Part shown: in pieces, positions 34,049 to 42,583 of the stretch
Position numbering within the stretch: the stretch's first letter is position 1
How the letters are laid out: every line of letters starts with the position of its first letter
Assembly: GCA_022819745.1 (NCBI GenBank)
Contig: JAJEGS010000001.1
Span: 1 to 64,000 of the forward strand
Source: Candidatus Latescibacterota bacterium
GTDB taxonomy: Bacteria > Latescibacterota > UBA2968 > UBA8231
Length of the DNA stretch: 64,000 nt
Direction: 5' to 3'
Notes under the pieces: generated by a model
What the model saw: the letters and a program-made list of their open reading frames with translations, nothing else
Databases searched by the model: none
Told to the model about the DNA's origin: nothing
Translations under genes and position numbers: made by a program

Positions 34049-37000
34049 ATGTTTCCAAAATTGATATTAGTGCTTCTCTTCTGCCTAAACACCCAGAGTT
34101 GGGCGCAAACGAGCGCAGAGGACGATTTTAAACTGGCCCGCAATCTCTTCCGGGATGCCGGCGACTATGCCACGGCCGCCGGGCTATTCGCCGAGTTTGT
34201 TCGCAATTATCCCGATAGTCCACAGCTAGCCGAGGCCCGACTGATGCTGGCGCGTGCGTACCGCCAAAGCGGCCGTTGCGACCTAGCGGTGCCGGCCTAC
34301 GAGACGTTTTATCTCGAACATCCCGATCACTTGTTGAACGCCGCCAACGCACGGCGCGAGCGAGCGGCTTGTTTGGCCCAGCAAGGTCAATACCTGCTGG
34401 CGGCCCGATCATACGAAGAGTTGCAGCGTCGTTTCAGTGCCAGCGAATTCGCCGCCAGTGCCTTGATTGAGGCAGCGGCTAATTATACCCGCGCCGAAAA
34501 TTTGCGGCAAGCCGAAGCTGTTTATGGACGTCTGCTGGCCGATTACGCGAGGTCTGACCAAGCGCATTTGGCGCGCTATCGGCTGGCCCAGTTGTGCTTT
34601 GCCACTGGTCGGGCCACAGAAGCCCAACAGCTCCTCGGGCAAATCGCCGCCACTAAACCACCGCCTTCCCTCGCTCCTAGCGCCCTGCTCCTCGGAGGGC
34701 GCATCGCTCTCTTTATGGGCAACAGGGAAACTGCGGAGAAGCAGTTCAAGTCGCTGGAGCGGCGCTTTCCTAGAGCGGCGCAGACCGACAGCGCCTATAT
34801 AGATCGCGCAGACTATCTCTATAACTCGCGCCTTTTTAGCCAAGCTGGGGACGCCTATCAGCGGGCCTTTAACAAAATCGGCGACCGCGCTCTCAAAGAA
34901 AGCGCACTCCTCGGGCTAGCCGACGCTCGCCGCCAGAGTCATCAGACGCGCGAAGCCATCGCCCATTACGACAAGCTGAGCACCATGCTCCATCCCGACC
35001 ACCCCGCTTACCTCAAGGCGCAGCTAGGCCGAGCCATCGTTCTGGGCCAAGCCGGACAATTCGCCCGCGCAGTAGGCCTGCTTCAAGGATTGATCCAGAC
35101 CGGCGACAGCCCCGAAGCCATTAGTGCGCTGAGGGAACTAGGCACCCTCTACAAGCGGCGCGGCGACAGCGAAGCGGAGGACCGCCCCGATTCGCTGCGG
35201 TTATTGACTTTCGGAGAAGGAACCGCCGCTTTCCACAGCCGCGCGATAACTTGGTACCACCGGTATCTACAGGAAGCCGACGGGGCCGCCGATGCCAACG
35301 CCGTGCGCTTTGAACTCGCCGCACTCTATGCCTCAATCGGCTACTACCAAGAAGCCATTTCTCTCTATCGCCAGCTAGCTGCGGGCCAGGACGAGGTGGC
35401 AACCAAAGCGCAATTTGCCCTCGCCCGAACCTTTGAACAAAGCGGACAACCGCGTGCGGCGCTGCGCGAGTACGTGGCCTTCCTCGAACTCTTCCCCGCT
35501 GACCGCCAGAGCGAAGAGGTTCGCCAGCGAATCGAATATCTGCGCGAATTTACCGTCTTGGACCCGGCCGGCCTCAACCGGGCCTTGCAAAAAGCTGGGC
35601 TCGATGAGTTGAGCGGCAAGTCGCGTCAGCTAGTGCAGCTAGCGGTCGCCCGAGTGCTGTTCTCGCATCACGATTTTGTAACTGCTGCCCAATTTTTCAA
35701 ACATTATGCCACGGCCTATCCAGACGACCCCTACAACGACGAGGCGCAGTACTTTCTGGCCGAAAGTCTGCTTCGACTCGCCCGTCAACGCCAGCTAGAG
35801 GCGCAGCCTGCCAGCGCAGACTCGCTACGAGATCTAGCCCTACGGGAATACCGCGTTCTCGTCGAGCAAGTCCCCACCGACAGCATTCTCACCGAGCAAG
35901 CCCCTACCGACAGTACTACTCTCGTCGAGCAAATCCCCACCGACAACAAATGGACCCGGCGCGCACGACTTAGCCTCATTAAACTCGAAGCCGAGGACCG
36001 CCCCGACTCACTGCGGTTACTAACGCTTGAAGAGGGGTTTGCCTCTTTCGTCGCCGAGTTTTCCGAGGGGCAAGGGGACCATCTAGACCAAGCCCTTTTT
36101 CAGCTAGGCGATGCCCGCCGCCAACTCGGAGCGACCGATACCACTTGGTTCGACGGGGCCATTGCGGCCTACGACCAACTCCGCCGACTCTCTTCTGACA
36201 GTCCACTCGTCCCCCACGCTCTATACGGCAAGAGTCTTTGCCTAGTGCAAAAGGGCCAACACAAAGCAGCGGCCGATTTGCTCGAGCGCGTTCTGCGAGA
36301 TTATCTCAATAGTCCGCTGACGGCACCGGTGCTCTTTGAACTAGGCCATATCCGCTTAGCGCAGGAGCGGACCCAAGAAGCCATTGCCCGACTACAAGAG
36401 TTGCGCTGGGGCTACCCGGCCTTTCCCCAGCGCCGCGCCGCCCAGAAACTGTTGGGCGACACCTATTTTCAGCTCGGCCAATACGCCGCCGCCATCGAGC
36501 TATATCTACCGTTGGTTGCCAACTCGACCATTTCCGACGACAGGGGGCCGATTCTTCGACGAATTGGCCGGGCTTACCACCATCTCAACCGCTATGGCGA
36601 GGCCATGGAGACCTATCGGCAAATACTCGCCGAAGAGCCAAATCCGGCGGGATTAGATAGCATTTACTTCGCCCAAGCGGTACTGCAACTGAGGCTAGGT
36701 CAGGAAGACGACGCCTTTCGGCTCTTCCGCAAGGTCAGCCAAGAATTTGCCTCCAGCGGATTGGCAACCGAAGCCTCGACGCGGGCCGGCCACATCGCCT
36801 TTGCCCGCCAGCAATACAAACAAGCCTACCAACTCTATCAGCCCTTGCTGAAGCAAAGCGAGGATACCCTAATCCACGGCCAAGCCGTTCTCGCCTTGTT
36901 CCGACTCAAGCGCCTAGAGGAGGGACGCAAGGCAGCCAAGCAGTTTGCCAAGCAGTTCAAGGAGGAGACGGAGTGGCGTCAACACTTCCGGGTTGAAGAA

Positions 37001-37843
37001 GGGAATTACTATTTGCAGGCTGGCAACTACAAAAAGGCTTACGAGCTGTTTCAAGAGGTGGAAAAGCAAGGAGGCATATGGGCCGACGACGGGGCCTATT
37101 GGATGGCCATAACGCTGTGGAGGCGAAACAAGGCGACGCCCAGCGAGGAGGGGGCGGCGTTCGCGTTGGAGGCCATATCGCGCTTTGTCCGGGAATATCC
37201 GACGAGTCCTCAGGTGGCCGATGCCTACTTGCGCCTCGGGGACTACCACTTTTCGCTGCGCAACTTCCTGCAAGCGGCAGGAGCCTACAAACACGCCTTG
37301 GACGCGCCAGAAGTCAGTAGTGATCAGGCCCAAGATGCAATGTGGAAACTGATCAAAAGCTACCAGAGTGCCCATGAGTACGAGGCCGCGCACCAAGTGG
37401 CCGATCAGCTACTGAGCCAGTACCCCGAGCACCCAAAAGCCATCGAGGTCCAGCTCGAACTGGGTATCATCCTCAAGAATAAGGGCCAATACGCTCAAGC
37501 CATTGAACAGCTAGACGAACTACTCTCCCAACAGTTACTCGATGGCAACGGCGCTTCTGAAGCCCGATTTTACATCGGCGAATCCTATCAGAACATGGGC
37601 GAGTACCGCAAGGCTATCCAAGCCTATTACAAAGTCAGTTACCACGGTAGCCAAGGACTCAGCATGTGGATCACCTCGGCGGATTTCCAGCGCGCCCGCT
37701 GCCACGAATCGCTGGGCGAACACGCCACAGCCATGACCATCTACGAGCGCATCACACGGCGCGAAGGGGGCCAGAGTCCGCAGGGACAGATAGCCCGCGA
37801 GCGGATCGATGCCCTGCGCCGCCAGCTAGAAACCCTCAACTGA
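34049..37843 (+). CDS. Very large secreted TPR-repeat protein
   Basis: 1264 aa from ATG 34049 (a longer frame to 33929 has no signal peptide and would overlap ispE). Signal peptide MFPKLILVLLFCLNTQSWAQ. The rest is nearly all tetratricopeptide-like repeats of the YbgF/CpoB type (FxxxYPDSP..AEARLMLARAYRQSGR and later TYPDDPYNDEAQYFLAESLL; the repeats recur about every 35-40 residues). Insertions with the same peptide EAEDRPDSLRLLT occur near residues 375 and 647, and a threefold EQ-(V/A/I)-PTDS repeat near residues 607-632. A periplasmic scaffold, maybe for envelope assembly. It heads a plus-strand unit with a sigma54 activator and HtrA. Confidence 0.85.
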   Translation: MFPKLILVLLFCLNTQSWAQTSAEDDFKLARNLFRDAGDYATAAGLFAEFVRNYPDSPQLAEARLMLARAYRQSGRCDLAVPAYETFYLEHPDHLLNAANARRERAACLAQQGQYLLAARSYEELQRRFSASEFAASALIEAAANYTRAENLRQAEAVYGRLLADYARSDQAHLARYRLAQLCFATGRATEAQQLLGQIAATKPPPSLAPSALLLGGRIALFMGNRETAEKQFKSLERRFPRAAQTDSAYIDRADYLYNSRLFSQAGDAYQRAFNKIGDRALKESALLGLADARRQSHQTREAIAHYDKLSTMLHPDHPAYLKAQLGRAIVLGQAGQFARAVGLLQGLIQTGDSPEAISALRELGTLYKRRGDSEAEDRPDSLRLLTFGEGTAAFHSRAITWYHRYLQEADGAADANAVRFELAALYASIGYYQEAISLYRQLAAGQDEVATKAQFALARTFEQSGQPRAALREYVAFLELFPADRQSEEVRQRIEYLREFTVLDPAGLNRALQKAGLDELSGKSRQLVQLAVARVLFSHHDFVTAAQFFKHYATAYPDDPYNDEAQYFLAESLLRLARQRQLEAQPASADSLRDLALREYRVLVEQVPTDSILTEQAPTDSTTLVEQIPTDNKWTRRARLSLIKLEAEDRPDSLRLLTLEEGFASFVAEFSEGQGDHLDQALFQLGDARRQLGATDTTWFDGAIAAYDQLRRLSSDSPLVPHALYGKSLCLVQKGQHKAAADLLERVLRDYLNSPLTAPVLFELGHIRLAQERTQEAIARLQELRWGYPAFPQRRAAQKLLGDTYFQLGQYAAAIELYLPLVANSTISDDRGPILRRIGRAYHHLNRYGEAMETYRQILAEEPNPAGLDSIYFAQAVLQLRLGQEDDAFRLFRKVSQEFASSGLATEASTRAGHIAFARQQYKQAYQLYQPLLKQSEDTLIHGQAVLALFRLKRLEEGRKAAKQFAKQFKEETEWRQHFRVEEGNYYLQAGNYKKAYELFQEVEKQGGIWADDGAYWMAITLWRRNKATPSEEGAAFALEAISRFVREYPTSPQVADAYLRLGDYHFSLRNFLQAAGAYKHALDAPEVSSDQAQDAMWKLIKSYQSAHEYEAAHQVADQLLSQYPEHPKAIEVQLELGIILKNKGQYAQAIEQLDELLSQQLLDGNGASEARFYIGESYQNMGEYRKAIQAYYKVSYHGSQGLSMWITSADFQRARCHESLGEHATAMTIYERITRREGGQSPQGQIARERIDALRRQLETLN
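35171..36035. repeat. Pair of in-frame repeated segments inside the TPR gene
   Basis: About 38 bases at 35171-35208 recur with five differences at 35987-36024; both encode EAEDRPDSLRLLT. Between them (about 35868-35946) is a low-complexity section in which a unit encoding EQxPTDx occurs three times. They interrupt the TPR spacing, so these are insertions or duplications rather than regular repeats. Confidence 0.7.
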
Positions 37844-37865
37844 AGCGACCCCAGCAGAGCATATC

Positions 37866-39431
37866 ATGGCCCCGACTCAACGTCACATTCTGCTCCTAAC
37901 CCAGCGAGCAGAGTTGGAAGCGGAGTTCAAGTCCGCAGTCCACGACGTGCGGCTGCGCGTACTCAGCGCGGCTAACAGCGATGCGCTTGGGCGGCTACTG
38001 CGGCGCGGAGTGGATCTGGTCGCCTTTGATCTGGAACTTCCGCCCGCCGTCCTCGCAGAGGGCGTCGCCGCGCTCGACCAGTACCGCGATGTGCCCATGC
38101 TAGGCTTGGGCAATGCCGATGAAAATTGGGATCGACTTTTGTGGGGTTCGCCTCTCAAAGACCAAATTGCCGTGCCCTTTGAGGCCGCAGTCCTGCGTCA
38201 ACATCTGGACCAGCTACTAGAGCGAAGGGACTTTTTGCACGGGGCCGAACTGGTAGGTCAGTCGCCCTTAATGCGCCAACTGCGCGAACGCATCTTAATC
38301 GTGGCACCGACGCCAGTTTCCTCTATCCTCCTAACGGGCGAAAGTGGCGCGGGCAAGGACTTAGTTGCCGAAGCTCTACATCGCTACAGCCGCCGCCGCG
38401 GACGTCCTTTTCGTCCGCTCAACTGCGGTGCCATTCCGGAGAATCTGCTGGAAAACGAACTCTTCGGTCACGAGAAGGGAGCCTTCACTGACGCCCGTGC
38501 CCAGTACCAAGGCATCTTTGAACAAGCGGACGGCGGAACAGTCTTTCTAGACGAAATCGGCGAGATGTCGCTGGCGGCGCAAGTGCGCCTCTTGCGGGTC
38601 CTCGAGCAGCGCGAGGTAGTCCGCATCGGCGGCAGCGCACCAGTCTCGGTGGACCTTCGCGTCATCGCCGCGACCAACCGCGATCTACAAAAGGCGGTTG
38701 ACCAGCGCGAGTTCCGCCTCGACCTATACCACCGACTCAAGGTCGTCGAGCTCGACATTCCGCCGCTGCGCCGTCGAGCCGAAGACATTCCCCCCTTAAT
38801 CGAACACTTCATCAGCGAGTTGACCCAAGACAACAAGAGCCGTCTAGAAGGGTTCTCAGCGGCGGCGCTGGACCTTTTGCAAAACTATGCTTGGCCTGGC
38901 AATGTGCGCGAGTTGCGCAACCTAATCGAGCACTTAGTGTTCCTCGCTCCGCGTGCCCTCGTCGAACCCGAAGACCTAGTGCCCCATCTCGGGATCCAGC
39001 CCACGCGCCATTTGCCCGTGCCAACCAACAAGACGCCAGACCAATCCGAGCGCGAGTTGATCTACTTTGCGCTCTTAGATCTCAAGCGCGAGGTCGCCGA
39101 GCTAAGAGCCGCGGTCGAGCGCAATGCCTCCGTGATGCCGTCCTCTGCGCCCCCCGTAGCACCAAGGGCCGTTCGACCGGTTGGGCCCGAGGAACCGATC
39201 TATCCGGTTGAGGACACCCCTTACCATCCCGCAAACTCCCAAGACCCCGCGGCAATACGCGTCCCCGAAAACGCAGCTATTGAGCCTTTGCCCTCGCTCA
39301 AAGACCGCGAGCGGGAAGCCATCGAACAGGCTCTCGACCGCGTCGGCGGCAATCGCCGGAAGGCCGCCGCCATCCTCGGCATCAGCACTCGCACGCTCTA
39401 CCGCAAGCTGAACGAATACGACCTTCAATGA
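37866..39431 (+). CDS. Sigma54-dependent transcriptional activator with degenerate receiver
   Basis: 521 aa. Residues 1-130 resemble a response-regulator receiver but lack the acidic pair and the conserved Lys (PFE instead of KPF); an Asp in FDLELP may be at the acceptor position. The AAA+ domain has Walker A GESGAGKD, the sigma54-contact loop GAFTDA (a variant of GAFTGA), Walker B GGTVFLDEIGEM, and the arginine-finger/sensor regions (LYHRL). A linker rich in Pro follows, and the C-terminus (AAAILGISTRTLYRKL) is a Fis-type HTH. No sensor kinase is adjacent, so the input is unknown. The ATG is 22 bases after the TPR stop and the stop overlaps htrA by four bases. Confidence 0.93.
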   Translation: MAPTQRHILLLTQRAELEAEFKSAVHDVRLRVLSAANSDALGRLLRRGVDLVAFDLELPPAVLAEGVAALDQYRDVPMLGLGNADENWDRLLWGSPLKDQIAVPFEAAVLRQHLDQLLERRDFLHGAELVGQSPLMRQLRERILIVAPTPVSSILLTGESGAGKDLVAEALHRYSRRRGRPFRPLNCGAIPENLLENELFGHEKGAFTDARAQYQGIFEQADGGTVFLDEIGEMSLAAQVRLLRVLEQREVVRIGGSAPVSVDLRVIAATNRDLQKAVDQREFRLDLYHRLKVVELDIPPLRRRAEDIPPLIEHFISELTQDNKSRLEGFSAAALDLLQNYAWPGNVRELRNLIEHLVFLAPRALVEPEDLVPHLGIQPTRHLPVPTNKTPDQSERELIYFALLDLKREVAELRAAVERNASVMPSSAPPVAPRAVRPVGPEEPIYPVEDTPYHPANSQDPAAIRVPENAAIEPLPSLKDREREAIEQALDRVGGNRRKAAAILGISTRTLYRKLNEYDLQ

Positions 39432-40906
39432 AACACCTTCTCCGCTCCGTCAGGCGCGACAATCCCTCCATCCTGAGTTGGGTGGGCAGCGCGCTTATTG
39501 CCGCGTTGCTCGCGGGCGCGCGCCCGGCAGGGGCGCAAATGCCGGAGGAGAGCACTCAGCCAATCGCGGATCTCAGTAGGGCTTTCCGCCACGCCTACGA
39601 ACAAGCGAAGCCTGCCGTGGTTTTAATCTCGGCGACGACCCAAGCGCGGCAAAAGCGCACATTGCCCCCCTTCCACCCGGAAATTCCCGAAGACTTTCGC
39701 GGCATAGGCTCCGGCACTATCGTCAGCGCCGATGGCTACATTCTGAGCAATTACCACGTCGTCGCCGAAGCCGACTCCATCCAAGTTACCCTCTCGGACC
39801 GACGCACCTATCGGGCGAAGGTCATCGGCTTTGATTCGCTGATTGACATCGCCCTGCTCAAGATTGAGGCGCAGGGGTTGCCTACTGTGCAGTTGGCCGA
39901 CTCAGACCGCTTGCAAATCGGCGATTGGGTGCTGGCCATTGGCCATCCCTTGGGCATGGGGTCAACGCTGACCCACGGCATCGTCAGTGCCCTAGGGCGC
40001 CAAGCAGGCATTTTCAACCCCAGAAGCGACGAAGAAAATCGCTACGCCATCGAGAGTTTCATCCAGACCAATGCCGTGATTAACCCCGGCAACTCCGGCG
40101 GTCCCCTACTTGATCTACAGGGCCGAGTCGTAGGAATCAACACGGCTATTTCAACGCGCACTGGTTACTACATCGGCTATGGGCTAGCCGTGCCGATCAA
40201 CCTAGCGCGCGAGGTAGTGGATGATCTGTTGGTCCACGGACGGATCGTACGCGGCTACTTAGGCGTGTCCATGGAATCTGAGATGACCCCAGAGCTAATC
40301 CGCGAACACAGCCTTGACATGGAACGGCCACGAGGCGTTTACCTCAGAGATGTGCAGCCCAACAGCCCGGCCGCGCGCGGAGGTTTGCTCGACGGGGACG
40401 TCGTCCTGTCGCTCGATGGCACCGAGGTGAATCACTTCAACCACCTGCAAACGCTGATCTACAGCCGCGACCCAGGCGAAACGGTCAGCCTGCAAATCAT
40501 GCGCCAGAATCAAATCCACCACGTCGCCGTGGTGCTCGGCGAGCGCGAAGAGGACCGGCTCCTTTCCCAAGGACATCAGCGGCTAGCAAAGCTAGGGATT
40601 TCAGTTGAAACCTTGCCCGCCGAGTTGGCTGCCGAGTTGGGATTTATCGGCGAGTTGGCGGCTGAGTTGGGATTTGCACAAGGCGAAGGGCCGGTGGTAG
40701 TAGTTGAAGTAGATCCAGAGGGGCTGGCCGCGGATAAAGGGATTCAAGTGCGAGATGTGATTACCGAGGTGGATCAAGAACGCGTTACTTCGTTGGAGCA
40801 ATTTGTGCGCTTTGTTTCCGAACTGGAGGAGGGGCAGTCTGCGTTCTTCTGGTTTTGGCGGCCCGATACCGGAATTGAGGTTCGGGCACTGAGGATTCCG
40901 GAGTAA
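39428..40906 (+). CDS. HtrA/Deg-type periplasmic serine protease with two PDZ domains
   Basis: 492 aa. N-terminal hydrophobic signal/anchor (about 15-37). Trypsin-like triad: His in LSNYHVV, Asp in SLIDIALLK, Ser in NPGNSGGPLL. Two PDZ domains follow (YLGVSMESEMTPE and a second around VVVVEVDPEGLAADKG). A 30-base tandem duplication (40622-40681) repeats ELAAELGF in the second PDZ. Degrades misfolded envelope proteins. It overlaps the sigma54 activator gene (ATGA) and is likely in the same transcript, fitting an envelope-stress unit. Confidence 0.93.
   Translation: MKHLLRSVRRDNPSILSWVGSALIAALLAGARPAGAQMPEESTQPIADLSRAFRHAYEQAKPAVVLISATTQARQKRTLPPFHPEIPEDFRGIGSGTIVSADGYILSNYHVVAEADSIQVTLSDRRTYRAKVIGFDSLIDIALLKIEAQGLPTVQLADSDRLQIGDWVLAIGHPLGMGSTLTHGIVSALGRQAGIFNPRSDEENRYAIESFIQTNAVINPGNSGGPLLDLQGRVVGINTAISTRTGYYIGYGLAVPINLAREVVDDLLVHGRIVRGYLGVSMESEMTPELIREHSLDMERPRGVYLRDVQPNSPAARGGLLDGDVVLSLDGTEVNHFNHLQTLIYSRDPGETVSLQIMRQNQIHHVAVVLGEREEDRLLSQGHQRLAKLGISVETLPAELAAELGFIGELAAELGFAQGEGPVVVVEVDPEGLAADKGIQVRDVITEVDQERVTSLEQFVRFVSELEEGQSAFFWFWRPDTGIEVRALRIPE
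40622..40681 (+). repeat. In-frame 30-base tandem duplication within htrA
   Basis: Units 40622-40651 and 40652-40681 both encode ELAAELGF plus two residues (IG or AQ) and differ at a few bases only. It lies at the start of the second PDZ domain. Confidence 0.7.
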
Positions 40907-40910
40907 AACC

Positions 40911-42050
40911 ATGACGCCCGACCTAAAAGAGGCCGATGCCCTGATGATGATCGGCAGCAGCGAACGCTGTGCTAATCTGTTCTACGCCACCCGTTTCCGC
41001 GCTCCCGATTCCTTCGTCTTTTTGTGGACCCCCAGCGAAAAAGTCATGCTCGCCAACAACCTCGAGATCGACCGGGCGCGCGACCAAGCTAGCGTCGATC
41101 GGGTATTGTCTTATACCCAGTATGAGAAGCAGGCCAAGGAAAGGGGCCAAGAACATCCCAATAGCAAAGACGTCTTGTTGGAACTTTTGCGCGACCTCGG
41201 CTTGGCGAAGCTGCAAGTGCCCGCTGATTTTCCCCTTGGTACGGCCGATTTTCTGCGGGGGGAAGGCATCGAACTGGCCATTGCGGCCGAGCCGCTTTTT
41301 CCCCAGCGCAACATCAAGGACGCCACAGAGATCGAGAATGTGCGCCGGGCAATGCGAGCCGCCGAGGCGGGCATGGAAACGGCGATTGAAGGGCTGCGCG
41401 CAGCCGATGTGCGCGACGGCGTACTCTTCCTCAACGGCGACGTACTCACTTCCGAGCGATTGCGGCGCATGGTGCATCAGACGCTAATGGACTGCGACAG
41501 TATTGGTGAACACACCATCATCGCCGGCGGCGACCAAGGCTGCGATCCACACCAAGTGGGCTTTGGGCCTTTGCGCGCCAGTGAGACCATCATTATCGAC
41601 ATTTTTCCGCGCGACGAGGCGAGTGGATACTACGGAGATCTGACGCGGACCGTCTGCAAGGGACAGGCCTCCAAGCCGCTGCAGCACCTATACGAAACCG
41701 TGCTGGAGGCTCAACAATTGGGCTTGGACCACATCCGTCCGGGTGCCGAAGGCCACCTTATTCACGAAGCAATCCAACGATTTTTCAACGACGCGGGTTA
41801 CGAGACGGGCGAGAAGGACGGCTACATGCAGGGCTACTTCCACGGCACGGGACACGGACTAGGGCTGGATATCCACGAGGGGCCGAGGATCGGTCCGCGC
41901 GGCGATGTGCTTGAGTCGGGGCATGTCGTGACGATGGAGCCGGGACTCTACTACCGAGGCCTGGGGGGCGTGCGGATCGAAGATACGGTCGTCGTTTGCG
42001 CCGGCGGCTACGAGAACTTATGCAGCCTGCCCAAGGTGCTCGAAGTGTGA
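40911..42050 (+). CDS. M24-family Xaa-Pro peptidase
   Basis: 379 aa. C-terminal pita-bread domain with metal ligands: IIIDIFPRD, then GDLTRTV, the His in GTGHGLGLDIHEGP, Glu in MEPGLY and Glu in VRIEDTVV. The N-terminal domain is of the creatinase type (residues 1-140). Such enzymes remove N-terminal residues before Pro or split Xaa-Pro dipeptides. Start ATG 40911 lies 4 bases after the HtrA stop, with CGGAG inside the end of that gene. Followed by a 15-bp-stem hairpin. Confidence 0.9.
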   Translation: MTPDLKEADALMMIGSSERCANLFYATRFRAPDSFVFLWTPSEKVMLANNLEIDRARDQASVDRVLSYTQYEKQAKERGQEHPNSKDVLLELLRDLGLAKLQVPADFPLGTADFLRGEGIELAIAAEPLFPQRNIKDATEIENVRRAMRAAEAGMETAIEGLRAADVRDGVLFLNGDVLTSERLRRMVHQTLMDCDSIGEHTIIAGGDQGCDPHQVGFGPLRASETIIIDIFPRDEASGYYGDLTRTVCKGQASKPLQHLYETVLEAQQLGLDHIRPGAEGHLIHEAIQRFFNDAGYETGEKDGYMQGYFHGTGHGLGLDIHEGPRIGPRGDVLESGHVVTMEPGLYYRGLGGVRIEDTVVVCAGGYENLCSLPKVLEV

Positions 42051-42056
42051 ATGCGG

Positions 42057-42094
42057 CCCTTTTTGTCAACGGGTGTACTCGTTGACAAAAAGGG
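42057..42094 (+). terminator. Long hairpin between peptidase and ccmE
   Basis: Perfect 15-bp arms (42057-42071 and 42080-42094, CCCTTTTTGTCAACG and complement) with an 8-base loop begin 7 bases after the peptidase stop. The stem contains A/T runs, but no T-tract follows it. It lies upstream of the ccm operon and could separate the two units or act as an attenuator. Confidence 0.5.
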
Positions 42095-42116
42095 GAAATT
42101 GAGCAGATTTACTCTT

Positions 42117-42551
42117 ATGAGACGGCACAAATTCACCCTCGGCTCCCTAGTCATTGCTGCGGGTCTAATCTACCTTTTTGTCGCTGGCGTCCAGCAGTCA
42201 ACGGCGACTCACATGACCCTGCAAACTCTGATGGAGGGAGCTACAGACGAGGGCCAGCGCATCCAACTAGGCGGCAGCACCGTGGTGCCCGGTTCGATTG
42301 AATGGGACCGGTATCGCTCGCGCCCCGAATTTGTGATTACCGACGGGCAACACACACTGCGGGTGCGCTACATCGGCCACGCCGTACTGCCCGATACCTT
42401 CAAAGACGAAGCGCTGGTAGTTCTCGAAGGCGAATACGATGCAGCCGACCAAGTCTTTGCCGCTGAGATCGTCTTTGCCAAATGCCCCTCCAAATACGAG
42501 GGACAAAGCTATGAAGGCCACGTGCAGGCAATGAATAGCCCGAACGGCTAG
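42117..42551 (+). CDS. ccmE: CcmE heme chaperone, CxxxY variant
   Basis: 144 aa from ATG 42117; the longer frame from 42051 would start inside the hairpin. N-terminal anchor (LGSLVIAAGLIYLFVAG) and the OB-fold region (GSTVVPGSIEWDRYRSRPEF, VRYIGHAVLPDTFKDEALVVLEG). The heme-attachment segment reads CPSKY (Cys 123 to Tyr 127), the CxxxY form, in place of the HxxxY of the E. coli type (HDENY). CxxxY CcmE proteins are known from Desulfovibrio and archaea (system I*). Binds heme covalently in the periplasm and hands it to CcmF. Confidence 0.9.
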   Translation: MRRHKFTLGSLVIAAGLIYLFVAGVQQSTATHMTLQTLMEGATDEGQRIQLGGSTVVPGSIEWDRYRSRPEFVITDGQHTLRVRYIGHAVLPDTFKDEALVVLEGEYDAADQVFAAEIVFAKCPSKYEGQSYEGHVQAMNSPNG

Positions 42552-42583
42552 CCCGCACACCTTTTGGCTTTTCCCGATTCTTT

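Noticed and set aside
34128..34412. Possible CRISPR-like or tandem repeat in the TPR gene
   Set aside because: Periodic similarity comes from the TPR protein repeats; there are no identical repeats with spacers.
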